From Gammaproteobacteria bacterium (GTDB lineage: Bacteria > Pseudomonadota > Gammaproteobacteria > UBA5861), in NCBI GenBank assembly GCA_022360445.1, contig JAKSCV010000108.1:35157-99156 (forward strand): 64,000 nucleotides of DNA. The letters are read 5' to 3'. Each line of letters starts with the position of its first letter. Within the stretch, counting starts at the first letter, position 1. Made by a program: the position numbers and the translations under genes. The notes beneath the pieces are model-generated. The model saw nothing but the letters and a program-made list of their open reading frames with translations, ran no database searches and was not told the DNA's origin. Positions 55,339 through 63,593 of this stretch are shown here, piece by piece.

Positions 55339-57129
55339 ATGTCTGGAAGCTATAAAATAATCGATCACAAATACGATGTTGTCATTGTGGGTGCCGGTGG
55401 TGCCGGATTAAGGGCAACTTTGGGAATGGCGGCGGCAGGTCTTTCGACAGCATGTGTCACGAAAGTCTTCCCGACACGAAGCCATACTGTTGCAGCGCAA
55501 GGCGGCATGAGCGCGTCATTGGGCAATATGGGCGAAGATCACTGGAAGTGGCACATGTATGACACGGTCAAAGGCTCTGATTGGCTTGGAGATCAGGATG
55601 CCATTGAATATATGTGTAGAGAAGCGGTGCCTGCAGTCGTAGAATTAGAGCACTTCGGCGTTCCCTTTTCCCGCACAGAGGAAGGTAAAATTTATCAACG
55701 ACCTTTTGGCGGCATGACCACTAATTTTGGTGAAGGCATTGCCCAAAGGACGTGTGCTGCGGCGGACCGGACGGGGCACGCAATTTTGCACACACTCTAT
55801 CAACAGTCGTTGAAGCATAAAGCCGAGTTTTTTATTGAATATTTTGCCATTGACCTGATCATGGATGACGGGGTTTGCCGGGGCGTTCTGGCATGGGACT
55901 TGGCGACGGGTGAACTTCATCGTTTTCGAGCGCACATGGTCGTTTTTGCAACAGGTGGTTACGGGCGCGCTTATTTTTCATGTACCTCCGCCCATACTTG
56001 TACCGGAGATGGAAATGGAATGATTCTGCGCGCAGGGTTGCCTCTTCAAGATATGGAATTCACACAATTTCATCCAACTGGAATCTATGGCTCTGGCTGT
56101 TTGATCACAGAGGGTGTCCGAGGGGAAGGGGGCTACCTGACGAACTCCGAGGGTGAGCGCTTTATGGAACGGTATGCGCCCAATGCGAAAGATCTGGCCT
56201 CGCGTGATGTTGTGAGCCGATCTATGACTGTTGAAATCAACGAAGGTCGTGGTGTTGGGCCAGAAAAAGATCATATTTACCTGCACCTTGAGCATTTGGG
56301 ACGGGATGTCATCAATGAGCGCTTACCTGGAATTGCCGAATCGGCGAAGATTTTTGCCGGGGTTGATGTGGCAAAAGAGCCGATCCCCGTTTTACCAACA
56401 GTGCACTACAATATGGGTGGGATTCCAACAAACTACCATGGCGAAGTTGTTACTTTGAAAGATGGCGACCCGGATACCATCGTGCCGGGTTTGATGGCCA
56501 TTGGTGAAGCGGCGTGTGTTTCTGTACATGGTGCGAACCGTCTTGGATCCAACTCGCTTTTGGATATTGTCGTCTTTGGCCGTGCAGCGGCACTTCGCGC
56601 AGCGGAAATTGTCAAGAAAGACAGCCCACACAAGCCACTGTCGGACAGTGAAACCACGGGCCCCATTCTGGATCGTCTGGATCGTATTCGGCACTCTTCC
56701 GGTTCTTTGCCAACCTCAGAGATTCGTATCGATATGCAAAAAACGATGCAGACGCATGCGGCTGTGTTCCGGGATGGTGAAAGTATGTCGAAAGGGGTTG
56801 ATAAGCTGGATACGGTTTATCGTTCTTTCGATAATATTGGTATTTCAGATCGCTCAATGGTCTGGAATACGGATTTGGTCGAAGCGCTGGAATTATCGAA
56901 CCTGCTGGATCAAGCGAAGGTGTCTATCGAAGGTGCTTTGACTCGAGAAGAAAGTCGAGGAGCCCACGCACGTGAAGACTTTCCTGACCGCGATGATGAA
57001 AACTGGCACAAACATACTTTGAGCTGGGTTGATAGAGACGGCAACGTGACGCTCGACTATCGTCCGGTTCATATGTACACCTTGACGGATGAAGCGGAAG
57101 TGATTCCTCCGAAAAAGCGTGTTTACTGA
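55339..57129 (+). CDS. sdhA: Succinate dehydrogenase flavoprotein subunit
   Basis: A 596-residue flavoprotein that oxidises succinate to fumarate. FAD binds at [18 protein letters not shown], and covalently through the His in [12 protein letters not shown]. The active-site segment is [25 protein letters not shown], and the C-terminal [19 protein letters not shown] is typical. The length is in the alpha/mitochondrial range. The SDHAF4-like and SdhE genes on either side encode its likely maturation factors. Confidence 0.98.
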   Translation: MSGSYKIIDHKYDVVIVGAGGAGLRATLGMAAAGLSTACVTKVFPTRSHTVAAQGGMSASLGNMGEDHWKWHMYDTVKGSDWLGDQDAIEYMCREAVPAVVELEHFGVPFSRTEEGKIYQRPFGGMTTNFGEGIAQRTCAAADRTGHAILHTLYQQSLKHKAEFFIEYFAIDLIMDDGVCRGVLAWDLATGELHRFRAHMVVFATGGYGRAYFSCTSAHTCTGDGNGMILRAGLPLQDMEFTQFHPTGIYGSGCLITEGVRGEGGYLTNSEGERFMERYAPNAKDLASRDVVSRSMTVEINEGRGVGPEKDHIYLHLEHLGRDVINERLPGIAESAKIFAGVDVAKEPIPVLPTVHYNMGGIPTNYHGEVVTLKDGDPDTIVPGLMAIGEAACVSVHGANRLGSNSLLDIVVFGRAAALRAAEIVKKDSPHKPLSDSETTGPILDRLDRIRHSSGSLPTSEIRIDMQKTMQTHAAVFRDGESMSKGVDKLDTVYRSFDNIGISDRSMVWNTDLVEALELSNLLDQAKVSIEGALTREESRGAHAREDFPDRDDENWHKHTLSWVDRDGNVTLDYRPVHMYTLTDEAEVIPPKKRVY

Positions 57130-57187
57130 TTTCATTACTAAACACGATGTTGCAAACTAAGTAAAATTGATTCTAAGGGGCATTGAT

Positions 57188-57970
57188 ATGGCCGAATTCA
57201 GGTTGCCGGCTAACTCGATTGTAAAACCAGGAAAGACGCATCAGGCTAAAGCAGATGTAAACAACATCAAGAAATTCCGTGTTTACCGCTATGACCCGGA
57301 TAGTGGTGAGAATCCAAGCGTGGATACATATGAAGTTGACATGGATACATGCGGTCCAATGGTTCTGGATGCGCTGTTAAAAATAAAAGATGAAATGGAT
57401 TCAACCCTTTCACTGCGTCGTTCATGCCGAGAAGGTATTTGCGGTTCTTGCGCTATGAACATTGATGGTTCAAATACACTGGCGTGCACCAAGGCAATTG
57501 ACGATATCGACGGCGATGTGAATGTTTATCCACTGCCGCACCAGCCGATCATTAAAGATCTGGTATCAGACCTCTCCAACTTTTATGCGCAATACAGCTC
57601 TGTTGAGCCCTGGATGAAAACCGATACAGCGACACCGCCTGATCAGGAAAGGTTGCAATCTGTTGAAGACCGAAAAAAACTGGATGGGTTGTATGAATGT
57701 ATCCTGTGCGCATGCTGCTCCACATCCTGTCCTAGCTATTGGTGGAATGGAGATCGGTACTTAGGTCCTGCTGCTTTATTGAATGCTTACCGGTGGATTA
57801 TTGATAGCCGGGACGAAGCAACCGGTGAGCGCTTGGATCAACTGGAAGATCCTTTCAAGCTCTACCGCTGCCACACCATTATGAATTGTACCAGTGCTTG
57901 CCCTAAAGGTTTAAACCCTGCACAAGCGATTGGTGAAATTAAGAAGCTGATGGTTGAGCGGCGCGTATAA
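57188..57970 (+). CDS. sdhB: Succinate dehydrogenase iron-sulfur subunit
   Basis: A 260-residue Fe-S subunit. The 2Fe-2S cluster is bound by Cys residues in [16 protein letters not shown] and a later TLACTKAI, the 4Fe-4S by [16 protein letters not shown], and the 3Fe-4S by [17 protein letters not shown]. The ATG at 57188 is supported by AAGGGG 8 bases upstream; 57167 is too long. The length is closer to the alphaproteobacterial form (about 260) than to E. coli SdhB (238). It lies 58 bp after sdhA. Confidence 0.97.
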   Translation: MAEFRLPANSIVKPGKTHQAKADVNNIKKFRVYRYDPDSGENPSVDTYEVDMDTCGPMVLDALLKIKDEMDSTLSLRRSCREGICGSCAMNIDGSNTLACTKAIDDIDGDVNVYPLPHQPIIKDLVSDLSNFYAQYSSVEPWMKTDTATPPDQERLQSVEDRKKLDGLYECILCACCSTSCPSYWWNGDRYLGPAALLNAYRWIIDSRDEATGERLDQLEDPFKLYRCHTIMNCTSACPKGLNPAQAIGEIKKLMVERRV

Positions 57971-58007
57971 CCATTTTTAGTCCACCGTGTCCAGCAGGGC
58001 AGTGAAA

Positions 58008-58256
58008 ATGAGCGAAATTTCCAGGCTGAGATGGCGCTGTCGGCGAGGCATGAAAGAGCTCGATATGGCAATGCTGACGTATTTAGACACTGCATATGAG
58101 GCAGCGACAGATGAGGAAAAGGAAGCCTTTAAGTCGCTGCTAGATTACCAAGAGCCTGTATTATACGGTTTAATCTCAGGAACAGTTGTACCTGAAGATG
58201 AGTCAATCAACAAGGTCATTCAGTATATTCGAGCAAACCTTAGACCTATCCCCTAG
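58008..58256 (+). CDS. sdhE: SdhE, FAD assembly factor for SdhA
   Basis: An 82-residue protein of the SdhE/SDHAF2 family. The conserved RGMKELD motif is in RWRCRRGMKELDMAML, followed by a helical bundle and the family's SLLDYQEPVLYGLISG. SdhE promotes covalent FAD attachment to SdhA. The ATG at 58008 is preferred over 57987. Its 3' end overlaps the ygfX-like gene. Placement directly after sdhB is strong functional evidence. Confidence 0.92.
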   Translation: MSEISRLRWRCRRGMKELDMAMLTYLDTAYEAATDEEKEAFKSLLDYQEPVLYGLISGTVVPEDESINKVIQYIRANLRPIP

Positions 58257-58629
58257 ACAATCAAAACAGGCGGTTTACTTTGTGAGTGCCGTCTATAGTC
58301 TTGCTGCGTGTTCGGTATTGATGACACCTGCTGTACTCTGGATTAAGCTCTTATTGTTGTGTGTTGTGGCTGGATTTTTTTTCTACGCATACAATCGTTT
58401 GAAAAAACGACCCAGGCTAAAACTTTCTGCTGACAACGAATGGTCAATTTATCTGCCTGACGGGCAATGGTCATCGGTAACTCTTGAGCCGTCGACAAGG
58501 TGCTTTGCTGGTCTGGTTTTGCTGGTACTGAGCCACTCTAACGGCATGGTTTACCGCTTTTTCTTATTGCCCGACAGCCTGCCAAAAACGACATTCAGGC
58601 ACTTAAAAGTTCGCTTAAATACCTGGTAG
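58198..58629 (+). CDS. ygfX: YgfX-like membrane protein
   Basis: A 143-residue protein with two hydrophobic helices (about residues 24-60), then a beta-rich soluble part (NEWSIYLPDGQWSSVTLEPS, LVLLVLSHSNGMVYRFFLLPDSLP). This resembles YgfX (CptA), which partners SdhE/CptB in enteric bacteria; it was proposed to act as a toxin of the cytoskeleton, an assignment that is disputed. The start ATG at 58198 lies 59 bases inside sdhE. The call rests on layout and topology more than on sequence motifs. Confidence 0.75.
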   Translation: MSQSTRSFSIFEQTLDLSPRQSKQAVYFVSAVYSLAACSVLMTPAVLWIKLLLLCVVAGFFFYAYNRLKKRPRLKLSADNEWSIYLPDGQWSSVTLEPSTRCFAGLVLLVLSHSNGMVYRFFLLPDSLPKTTFRHLKVRLNTW

Positions 58630-58666
58630 GTGTTTCATTCATGATTCGGCAAACGATCTCAATCCC

Positions 58667-59548
58667 GTGTTGACGGTTAAGCCACCCGTAAGAAGTTACT
58701 TGCCGGGTATTGCGTTCATTACATTAGCGATCTTCTTTTTAAGTTTAATGGATGTGGTGGGCAAGTGGCTGGTGAATGCTCAAGGTGGGTACGCGACTGT
58801 TCAAATTCTCGCTCTGCGGGCGGGCGTGATTGTCGCCGTGTTTCTTTTCTATCTGCCGTTCGCAGGTGGGTGGAATATTTTGATTACGGAAAAAATAAAC
58901 CAACACCTGATCAGGTGCGCCATTGGTTTTGGTGCCCCGCTGCTCTTTTTTACTTCGTTGAAGTATTTGCCCTTGGCCAATGCAACCGCAGGCTTTTTTA
59001 GTTCAACATTTCTAGCGGTATTGTTGTCGGCCGTCGTTTTGAAAGAGCGTGTGAGTATTCAGAGCTGGTTTGCGGTTATGGGCGGTTTTGTTGGCGTTTT
59101 GCTGGTAACACAGCCCGGATTTGAGTCATTTCAAATTGAAATTCTTCTTGTCCTGGGTTCAGGCGTTTGCTATGCGATTTTTATTTTGATGGGCCGGTGG
59201 ATGTCCGGCACCGAGCCGACATTCCGATTGGTTTTTTATACCAACCTTGTTGTAGGTGTCTGTGCATTGTTGCCACTGCCTTGGGTTTGGAAACCGGTTT
59301 CTATCCCGATTGCGGCAGGTATTGTCATAATGGCTTTGCTGGGTATTGCCGGTCAGCTCGCCTTGACTCAAGCTTTTCGCTTAGCGCCCGTGGGAGTCAT
59401 TGCCCCCTTTGAATATTCCGCGCTGATTTGGTCCACACTGTTTGGGTTTCTATTTTGGGGAGAAATACCGACTCTGATGGTATCGTTGGGCGTGCTGGTT
59501 ATCGCAGCCAGTGGCTTTTACCTGGGCTACCGGGAATGGAAGCACTAG
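58667..59548 (+). CDS. EamA/DMT-family transporter
   Basis: A 293-residue membrane protein with ten predicted helices in two EamA repeats. Typical segments are PLLFFTSLKYLPLANATAG at the end of the first repeat and LAPVGVIAPFEYSALIWST in the second. The start is GTG at 58667. Members export metabolites, amino acids or drugs; no cargo can be given. Its stop is three bases from the end of the converging glycosyltransferase gene. Confidence 0.88.
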   Translation: MLTVKPPVRSYLPGIAFITLAIFFLSLMDVVGKWLVNAQGGYATVQILALRAGVIVAVFLFYLPFAGGWNILITEKINQHLIRCAIGFGAPLLFFTSLKYLPLANATAGFFSSTFLAVLLSAVVLKERVSIQSWFAVMGGFVGVLLVTQPGFESFQIEILLVLGSGVCYAIFILMGRWMSGTEPTFRLVFYTNLVVGVCALLPLPWVWKPVSIPIAAGIVIMALLGIAGQLALTQAFRLAPVGVIAPFEYSALIWSTLFGFLFWGEIPTLMVSLGVLVIAASGFYLGYREWKH

Positions 59549-59551
59549 CCG

Positions 59552-60682
59552 TTACTTCCACAGATGGGTATCTCGGTCTTTCACATATTGCCAAAAGCCC
59601 AGAACAGCAAACCAATTCATAATGCAAAATGACCGAGCGATCTTTCCAGGAAAACTGTTCGCCAGCGCCTCGACTTTTAAGCTCATTAAAAACAGGCCAT
59701 AAAAAGCAACTTGTGCCATAAAAATCATAAAGTAAAAAGGATTCTTGGGAGCCAGGAAAAAGCTGGCCACAAAGAGCAAAATGAGAAATGCCGGTGCCAG
59801 AAGGCGCAGTACCTTGTGGGAAAAAAACTGGAAGAAAATGGGGTTCACGAATGGATTCAGTACCGAAGGCAACAGTGCGATAAGCTGGTAATTACCGGCA
59901 AGGGTGCGCTTTTTCCTAGCTTCTTCTTTTTTAACATCCGTTGAAGGTTTGTCATAAGCCAGTGCTTCGGACTCAAAAACCACGCGCTTGCGGTGCTTCA
60001 TGAGCATCTGCATCGGGATTAAAACATCATCCAGAATAGTGCCCGGAGGGATTGGAGCAAACAGTGATTTTTTGAGGGCATAAATGGCGCCGGTGACGCC
60101 TGGCACAGAGCCGATTTTAGCTTCAGACGCGCGGATAAATTTTTCGTAGCGCCAATACGCATCCACACTGGCAGCCGTTGAACTCTCATTTTCTTCGACA
60201 AAGACGAGTTCCCCGCTGACTGCGCCAACGTTCTCATCCGAAAAATTTTCCATCAGCGCTGAGAGCGCGCGAGAGTCGAAAATTTGGCGGACGTCCGCAA
60301 AGACGAGATACTCATGGCTGGCGGTAGCAACCGCATCATTCAGGCATGCTGCTTTGCCCCGGCGCTCATCAAAAGGGAGCACTTTGATATTTGGCTGCCC
60401 GAATTCACGAATCTTCTCGACCATGTCATCACTGGAACCGTCTGATGCAATGATCAATTCAATTTTTTTCGGGTCGTAATCGAGCTCGAGTAAATTGTTA
60501 ATTTTATCGCCAATGCGGGAGGCCTCATTGTAGCCTGCGATAATAAAGGACACCGAAGGTGAAAAAGAGGCCTTTTTGACGGGCTGTGCGCGTATTTTTG
60601 ACAACACCATCAGTGTGGCGGGGTAACCAAGGTAGGTAAATACAATGATGGCTGCCGAAGCCCAAAAAATGAAAAGTAACAT
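59552..60682 (-). CDS. Family 2 glycosyltransferase, membrane-bound
   Basis: A 376-residue protein. One N-terminal helix (about 1-22) is followed by a GT-A domain (SVSFIIAGYNEASRIGDKI, LIIASDGSSDDMVEKI, EYLVFADVRQIFD, TILDDVLIPMQML), and then by about three C-terminal helices (about 285-350). DVRQ replaces the usual DXD arrangement. Such enzymes add sugars to lipid carriers or synthesise exported polysaccharide. It might belong with the acidic-sugar genes near 29 kb, but they are far apart. It diverges from arsR. Confidence 0.88.
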   Translation of the reverse strand: MLLFIFWASAAIIVFTYLGYPATLMVLSKIRAQPVKKASFSPSVSFIIAGYNEASRIGDKINNLLELDYDPKKIELIIASDGSSDDMVEKIREFGQPNIKVLPFDERRGKAACLNDAVATASHEYLVFADVRQIFDSRALSALMENFSDENVGAVSGELVFVEENESSTAASVDAYWRYEKFIRASEAKIGSVPGVTGAIYALKKSLFAPIPPGTILDDVLIPMQMLMKHRKRVVFESEALAYDKPSTDVKKEEARKKRTLAGNYQLIALLPSVLNPFVNPIFFQFFSHKVLRLLAPAFLILLFVASFFLAPKNPFYFMIFMAQVAFYGLFLMSLKVEALANSFPGKIARSFCIMNWFAVLGFWQYVKDRDTHLWK

Positions 60683-60806
60683 GCCTGTCCTTGTATCCTT
60701 GTAGTAATACGTATTTGAATCGTTAAGTCCAGCGATCCCCGGTAATAAGGTAGCATTATAATCCGACTTTTTTTCAGGACTGTTTTCGGTTACACAGAAT
60801 ACAATG

Positions 60807-60816
60807 ATTTATAAAT
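60807..60816. promoter_or_regulatory. Possible ArsR site upstream of arsR
   Basis: ATTTATAAAT is a perfect 10-bp palindrome 32 bp before the arsR start, in an A+T-rich stretch. It shares the A/T-rich character of the dyad before the GAPDH gene and could be an autoregulatory ArsR site. Weak evidence on its own. Confidence 0.3.
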
Positions 60817-60848
60817 TTTTTATCACACGCGTGAAAAGAGGCAGGTAA

Positions 60849-61193
60849 ATGGCAGATATTAATGCATTGGCTGGATTATTTAAGGCCTTTTCCGAACCCG
60901 TACGCTTACGTATTGTTTCGCTTTTGCTTGATAAAGGCGAGCTGTGTGTGTGCGACCTGGTATCCACCCTGTCGCTTTCACAAGGGGTTGTTTCCCGACA
61001 CTTAGCCTATTTGCGTAACAGCGGTCTTGTTTCAACACGAAGAGAAGGCGTTTGGGTTTATTACCGGATGTCGGCAATGGCACATGAAGACGTACAACCC
61101 GTTTTGTCATTTCTGCAAATGAAAAAACACCAGGTCCGGGAAATGCAGGCGGATTCAGCGCAGCTAAAATCGGCACGGACCTGCGCAAACTAG
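60849..61193 (+). CDS. arsR: ArsR-family arsenic-responsive repressor
   Basis: A 114-residue winged-helix repressor. The metalloid motif ELCVCDL supplies the two Cys that bind As(III) in the classical ArsR group, and the recognition helix is in LSQGVVSRHLAYLRNSGLV. Binding of trivalent arsenic releases it from the operator. GAGGCAGG lies just upstream of the ATG. It precedes the gapdh-arsJ pair on the same strand, with a promoter/operator in between. Other family members sense other metalloids, but the context points to arsenic. Confidence 0.92.
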   Translation: MADINALAGLFKAFSEPVRLRIVSLLLDKGELCVCDLVSTLSLSQGVVSRHLAYLRNSGLVSTRREGVWVYYRMSAMAHEDVQPVLSFLQMKKHQVREMQADSAQLKSARTCAN

Positions 61194-61212
61194 CGTGAAA
61201 ACTGTCACACTT

Positions 61213-61249
61213 TTGACACATATATATGTTAAAACGTATACATAAATAT
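61213..61249 (+). promoter_or_regulatory. Promoter with overlapping dyad, gapdh-arsJ
   Basis: TTGACA (61213-61218, exact -35 consensus) and TATACA (61237-61242) are 18 bases apart. A dyad with arms ATATATATGT (61220-61229) and ACATAAATAT (61240-61249), one mismatch in ten, covers the spacer and the -10. This is where a repressor such as ArsR would block RNA polymerase. The geometry is seen directly; the ArsR assignment is inferred. Confidence 0.65.
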
Positions 61250-61267
61250 AAAGACAAAGGTGTAGTG

Positions 61268-62272
61268 ATGATACGTGTCGGGTTAAATGGTTTTGGGCGC
61301 ATGGGGCGGCTGGCTTTGCGAGCTGCCTGGGATTGGCCAGATTTTGAGATTGTTCATATCAACGAACCGGCAGGAGAAGCCGCCGCCGCTGCGCACTTGC
61401 TGAAGTATGACTCGGTGCACCGAGCTTGGCATGCAGAAGTAGAAGCCGAGGAAAATACACTGCGGGTGAACGGGAGCCGAATTGGCTACAGCCGGTATGA
61501 ATCATTTGACCGGGTGCCCTGGGAAGCAGCAGAGGTGGATATTGTGGTGGAGTGCAGCGGCCAATACCGTCAGCAGAGCGTACTCCAGCGTTATCTTGAT
61601 CACGGGGTCAAAAAAGTTGTGGTTTCCGCACCGGTCAAAGGCGGCGCGTTAAATATTGTCATGGGCGTGAATGATCATCTCTATGATCCCGAGAAGCATG
61701 CAATCGTCACCGCTGCCTCCTGTACGACGAATTGCATCGCCCCTGTGATTGATGTCATACACGGTGAATTTAGTATTCGCCATGGCTCCATCACAACCAT
61801 TCATGATGTCACGAATACCCAAAGCATTTTGGACAGTTACCACAAAGATTGGCGGCGCGCCCGGGCCTGTGGTAGCTCGTTGATACCCACATCGACAGGT
61901 TCGGCGACTGCGATCGCAGAAATTTTTCCCGAGTTGAAGGGGCGGCTGAATGGTATCGCCGTTCGCGTACCGCTGGCGAATGCCTCATTGACGGATTGTG
62001 TCTTTGAGGTTGAAAAGGGTGTCTCGGTGGATGCTGTCAATCAGGCACTAAAACACGCAGCAGAAGGCCGCTTGATGGGAGTTCTGGGTTATGAAGAGCG
62101 GCCTTTGGTCTCGGTTGATTACTTGGACGATACCCGCTCAAGCATTGTTGATAGCCCCTCGACCATGGTCGTAAACGATACACAAGTCAAAATACTAGCC
62201 TGGTACGATAATGAGATAGGGTATGTCCATCGCATGATGGAGCTGGTCAAAAAACTCACAACGCGTTTGTAA
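61268..62272 (+). CDS. ArsJ-associated glyceraldehyde-3-phosphate dehydrogenase
   Basis: A 334-residue GAPDH. NAD binds at [17 protein letters not shown], and the catalytic Cys is in [13 protein letters not shown]. In ArsR/ArsJ clusters this enzyme uses arsenate in place of phosphate and makes the unstable 1-arseno-3-phosphoglycerate, which ArsJ then exports. The ATG at 61268 is chosen over 61226, which would overlap the promoter. It sits 4 bp before arsJ. A purely glycolytic role is unlikely given the neighbours. Confidence 0.92.
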   Translation: MIRVGLNGFGRMGRLALRAAWDWPDFEIVHINEPAGEAAAAAHLLKYDSVHRAWHAEVEAEENTLRVNGSRIGYSRYESFDRVPWEAAEVDIVVECSGQYRQQSVLQRYLDHGVKKVVVSAPVKGGALNIVMGVNDHLYDPEKHAIVTAASCTTNCIAPVIDVIHGEFSIRHGSITTIHDVTNTQSILDSYHKDWRRARACGSSLIPTSTGSATAIAEIFPELKGRLNGIAVRVPLANASLTDCVFEVEKGVSVDAVNQALKHAAEGRLMGVLGYEERPLVSVDYLDDTRSSIVDSPSTMVVNDTQVKILAWYDNEIGYVHRMMELVKKLTTRL

Positions 62273-62276
62273 TGCG

Positions 62277-63488
62277 ATGGCGATGACACGCGCGGTTCGC
62301 CAATACGCCATTGTCACTGGCAGCTACTGGGCTTTCACACTGACTGATGGCGCCTTGCGTATGTTGGTTGTGCTGTATTTCCACAACCTGGGCTACAGCC
62401 CTTTAGAAGTGGCCATGTTGTTCCTGTTTTATGAGTTTTTTGGTGTGGTGACAAACCTTTTCGGAGGTTGGCTGGCTGCTCGTCTGGGTCTTAACGTGAC
62501 TCAGAATATCGGCTTGGCTTTGCAAATTAGTGCGCTGGGTATGCTCTTGGTCGACGCCTCTTTTTTATCAGTCGCTTACGTTATGGCCGCTCAGGCATTG
62601 TCTGGTGTTGCCAAAGATCTGAATAAAATGAGTGCAAAAAGCAGTATCAAACTGCTTGTACCTGAAGGAAAAGAAAACAAGCTTTATCAATGGGTGGCTG
62701 TTTTAACAGGGTCTAAAAATGCTTTAAAAGGTGTTGGCTTTTTCTTGGGTGGCCTGTTGTTAACCGGGCTCGGCTTTCGTGGCGCGATTCTTTGCCTGGT
62801 GATCCTTCTTATCATCGTATTGTTCATTACCCTGATCACTTTGGACCAGGGCTTAGGCAAAACACGCTATAAGCCCAAATTCACGGAAATGCTGTCAAAA
62901 AGTGCATCGGTGAACTGGCTTTCAGCGGCCCGCTTTTTTCTTTTTGGTTCTCGAGATGTCTGGTTTGTTGTCGCTTTGCCTGTTTATCTGCAATCACAGC
63001 TGGACTGGGGCCACATTGCTGTCGGGACGTTACTGGCAATGTGGGTGATGGGTTACGGTCTGGTGCAATCTCAAGCGCCTAAAATAACTGGAACAGCACG
63101 TGGTGCGATACCGGATGGTAAAACCGCAAAGTGGCTGGCGCTCCCGCTGTCGTTGATTCCTGGAGGGATCGCTGCGTTACTTTTTGCGGGTATTCAACCC
63201 GATATAACGCTTATTGTCGGCCTGCTGGTTTTTGGTGCTGTATTTGCTGTGAACTCATCCGTACATTCTTTTTTAATCGTGTCATATGCCCGCAGTGAAG
63301 GAGTGTCATTGGATGTCGGCTTTTATTATATGGCCAATGCCATGGGGCGCCTGGTTGGAACGGTTTTGTCCGGGATTGTTTATCAAGTCGCAGGGCTTCA
63401 GGCTTGTCTACTGGTGTCTATGGTGTTTGTGTTAGCGGCTTATTTCATATCAATCCAGTTGCCTGATAAAAGCCGCGTATCTGTATAA
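62277..63488 (+). CDS. arsJ: ArsJ, organoarsenical efflux MFS transporter
   Basis: A 403-residue MFS permease with about 12 helices. The start RQYAIVTGSYWAFTLTDGAL and the loop GGWLAARLGLNVTQNIGLA, with KDLNKMSAKSSIKLLVP further on, match my memory of ArsJ. It exports 1-arseno-3-phosphoglycerate, which breaks down outside the cell to arsenate. Together with GAPDH it forms a net arsenate efflux route needing no reduction. No arsC, arsB or acr3 gene is in the window. Confidence 0.92.
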   Translation: MAMTRAVRQYAIVTGSYWAFTLTDGALRMLVVLYFHNLGYSPLEVAMLFLFYEFFGVVTNLFGGWLAARLGLNVTQNIGLALQISALGMLLVDASFLSVAYVMAAQALSGVAKDLNKMSAKSSIKLLVPEGKENKLYQWVAVLTGSKNALKGVGFFLGGLLLTGLGFRGAILCLVILLIIVLFITLITLDQGLGKTRYKPKFTEMLSKSASVNWLSAARFFLFGSRDVWFVVALPVYLQSQLDWGHIAVGTLLAMWVMGYGLVQSQAPKITGTARGAIPDGKTAKWLALPLSLIPGGIAALLFAGIQPDITLIVGLLVFGAVFAVNSSVHSFLIVSYARSEGVSLDVGFYYMANAMGRLVGTVLSGIVYQVAGLQACLLVSMVFVLAAYFISIQLPDKSRVSV

Positions 63489-63521
63489 GATCTCATCTCT
63501 TTTTGAGCATCGTGATCCCAT

Positions 63522-63567
63522 AAAAAAGGGGCAGTTTCCTTCTCCTTTCTGGAGAGAAAGCTGCCCC
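63522..63567 (-). terminator. Intrinsic terminator on the minus strand
   Basis: Arms GGGGCAG (63528-63534) and CTGCCCC (63561-63567), with further pairing inside (TTTC with AAAG and TTCTCC with GGAGA), make a strong hairpin. On the minus strand it is followed by six Ts (63522-63527). It terminates the right-edge gene and may also act on arsJ. A second small hairpin is at 63573-63587. Confidence 0.8.
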
Positions 63568-63593
63568 AAACGCTGCCTAGGAGGCAGTTGCTG

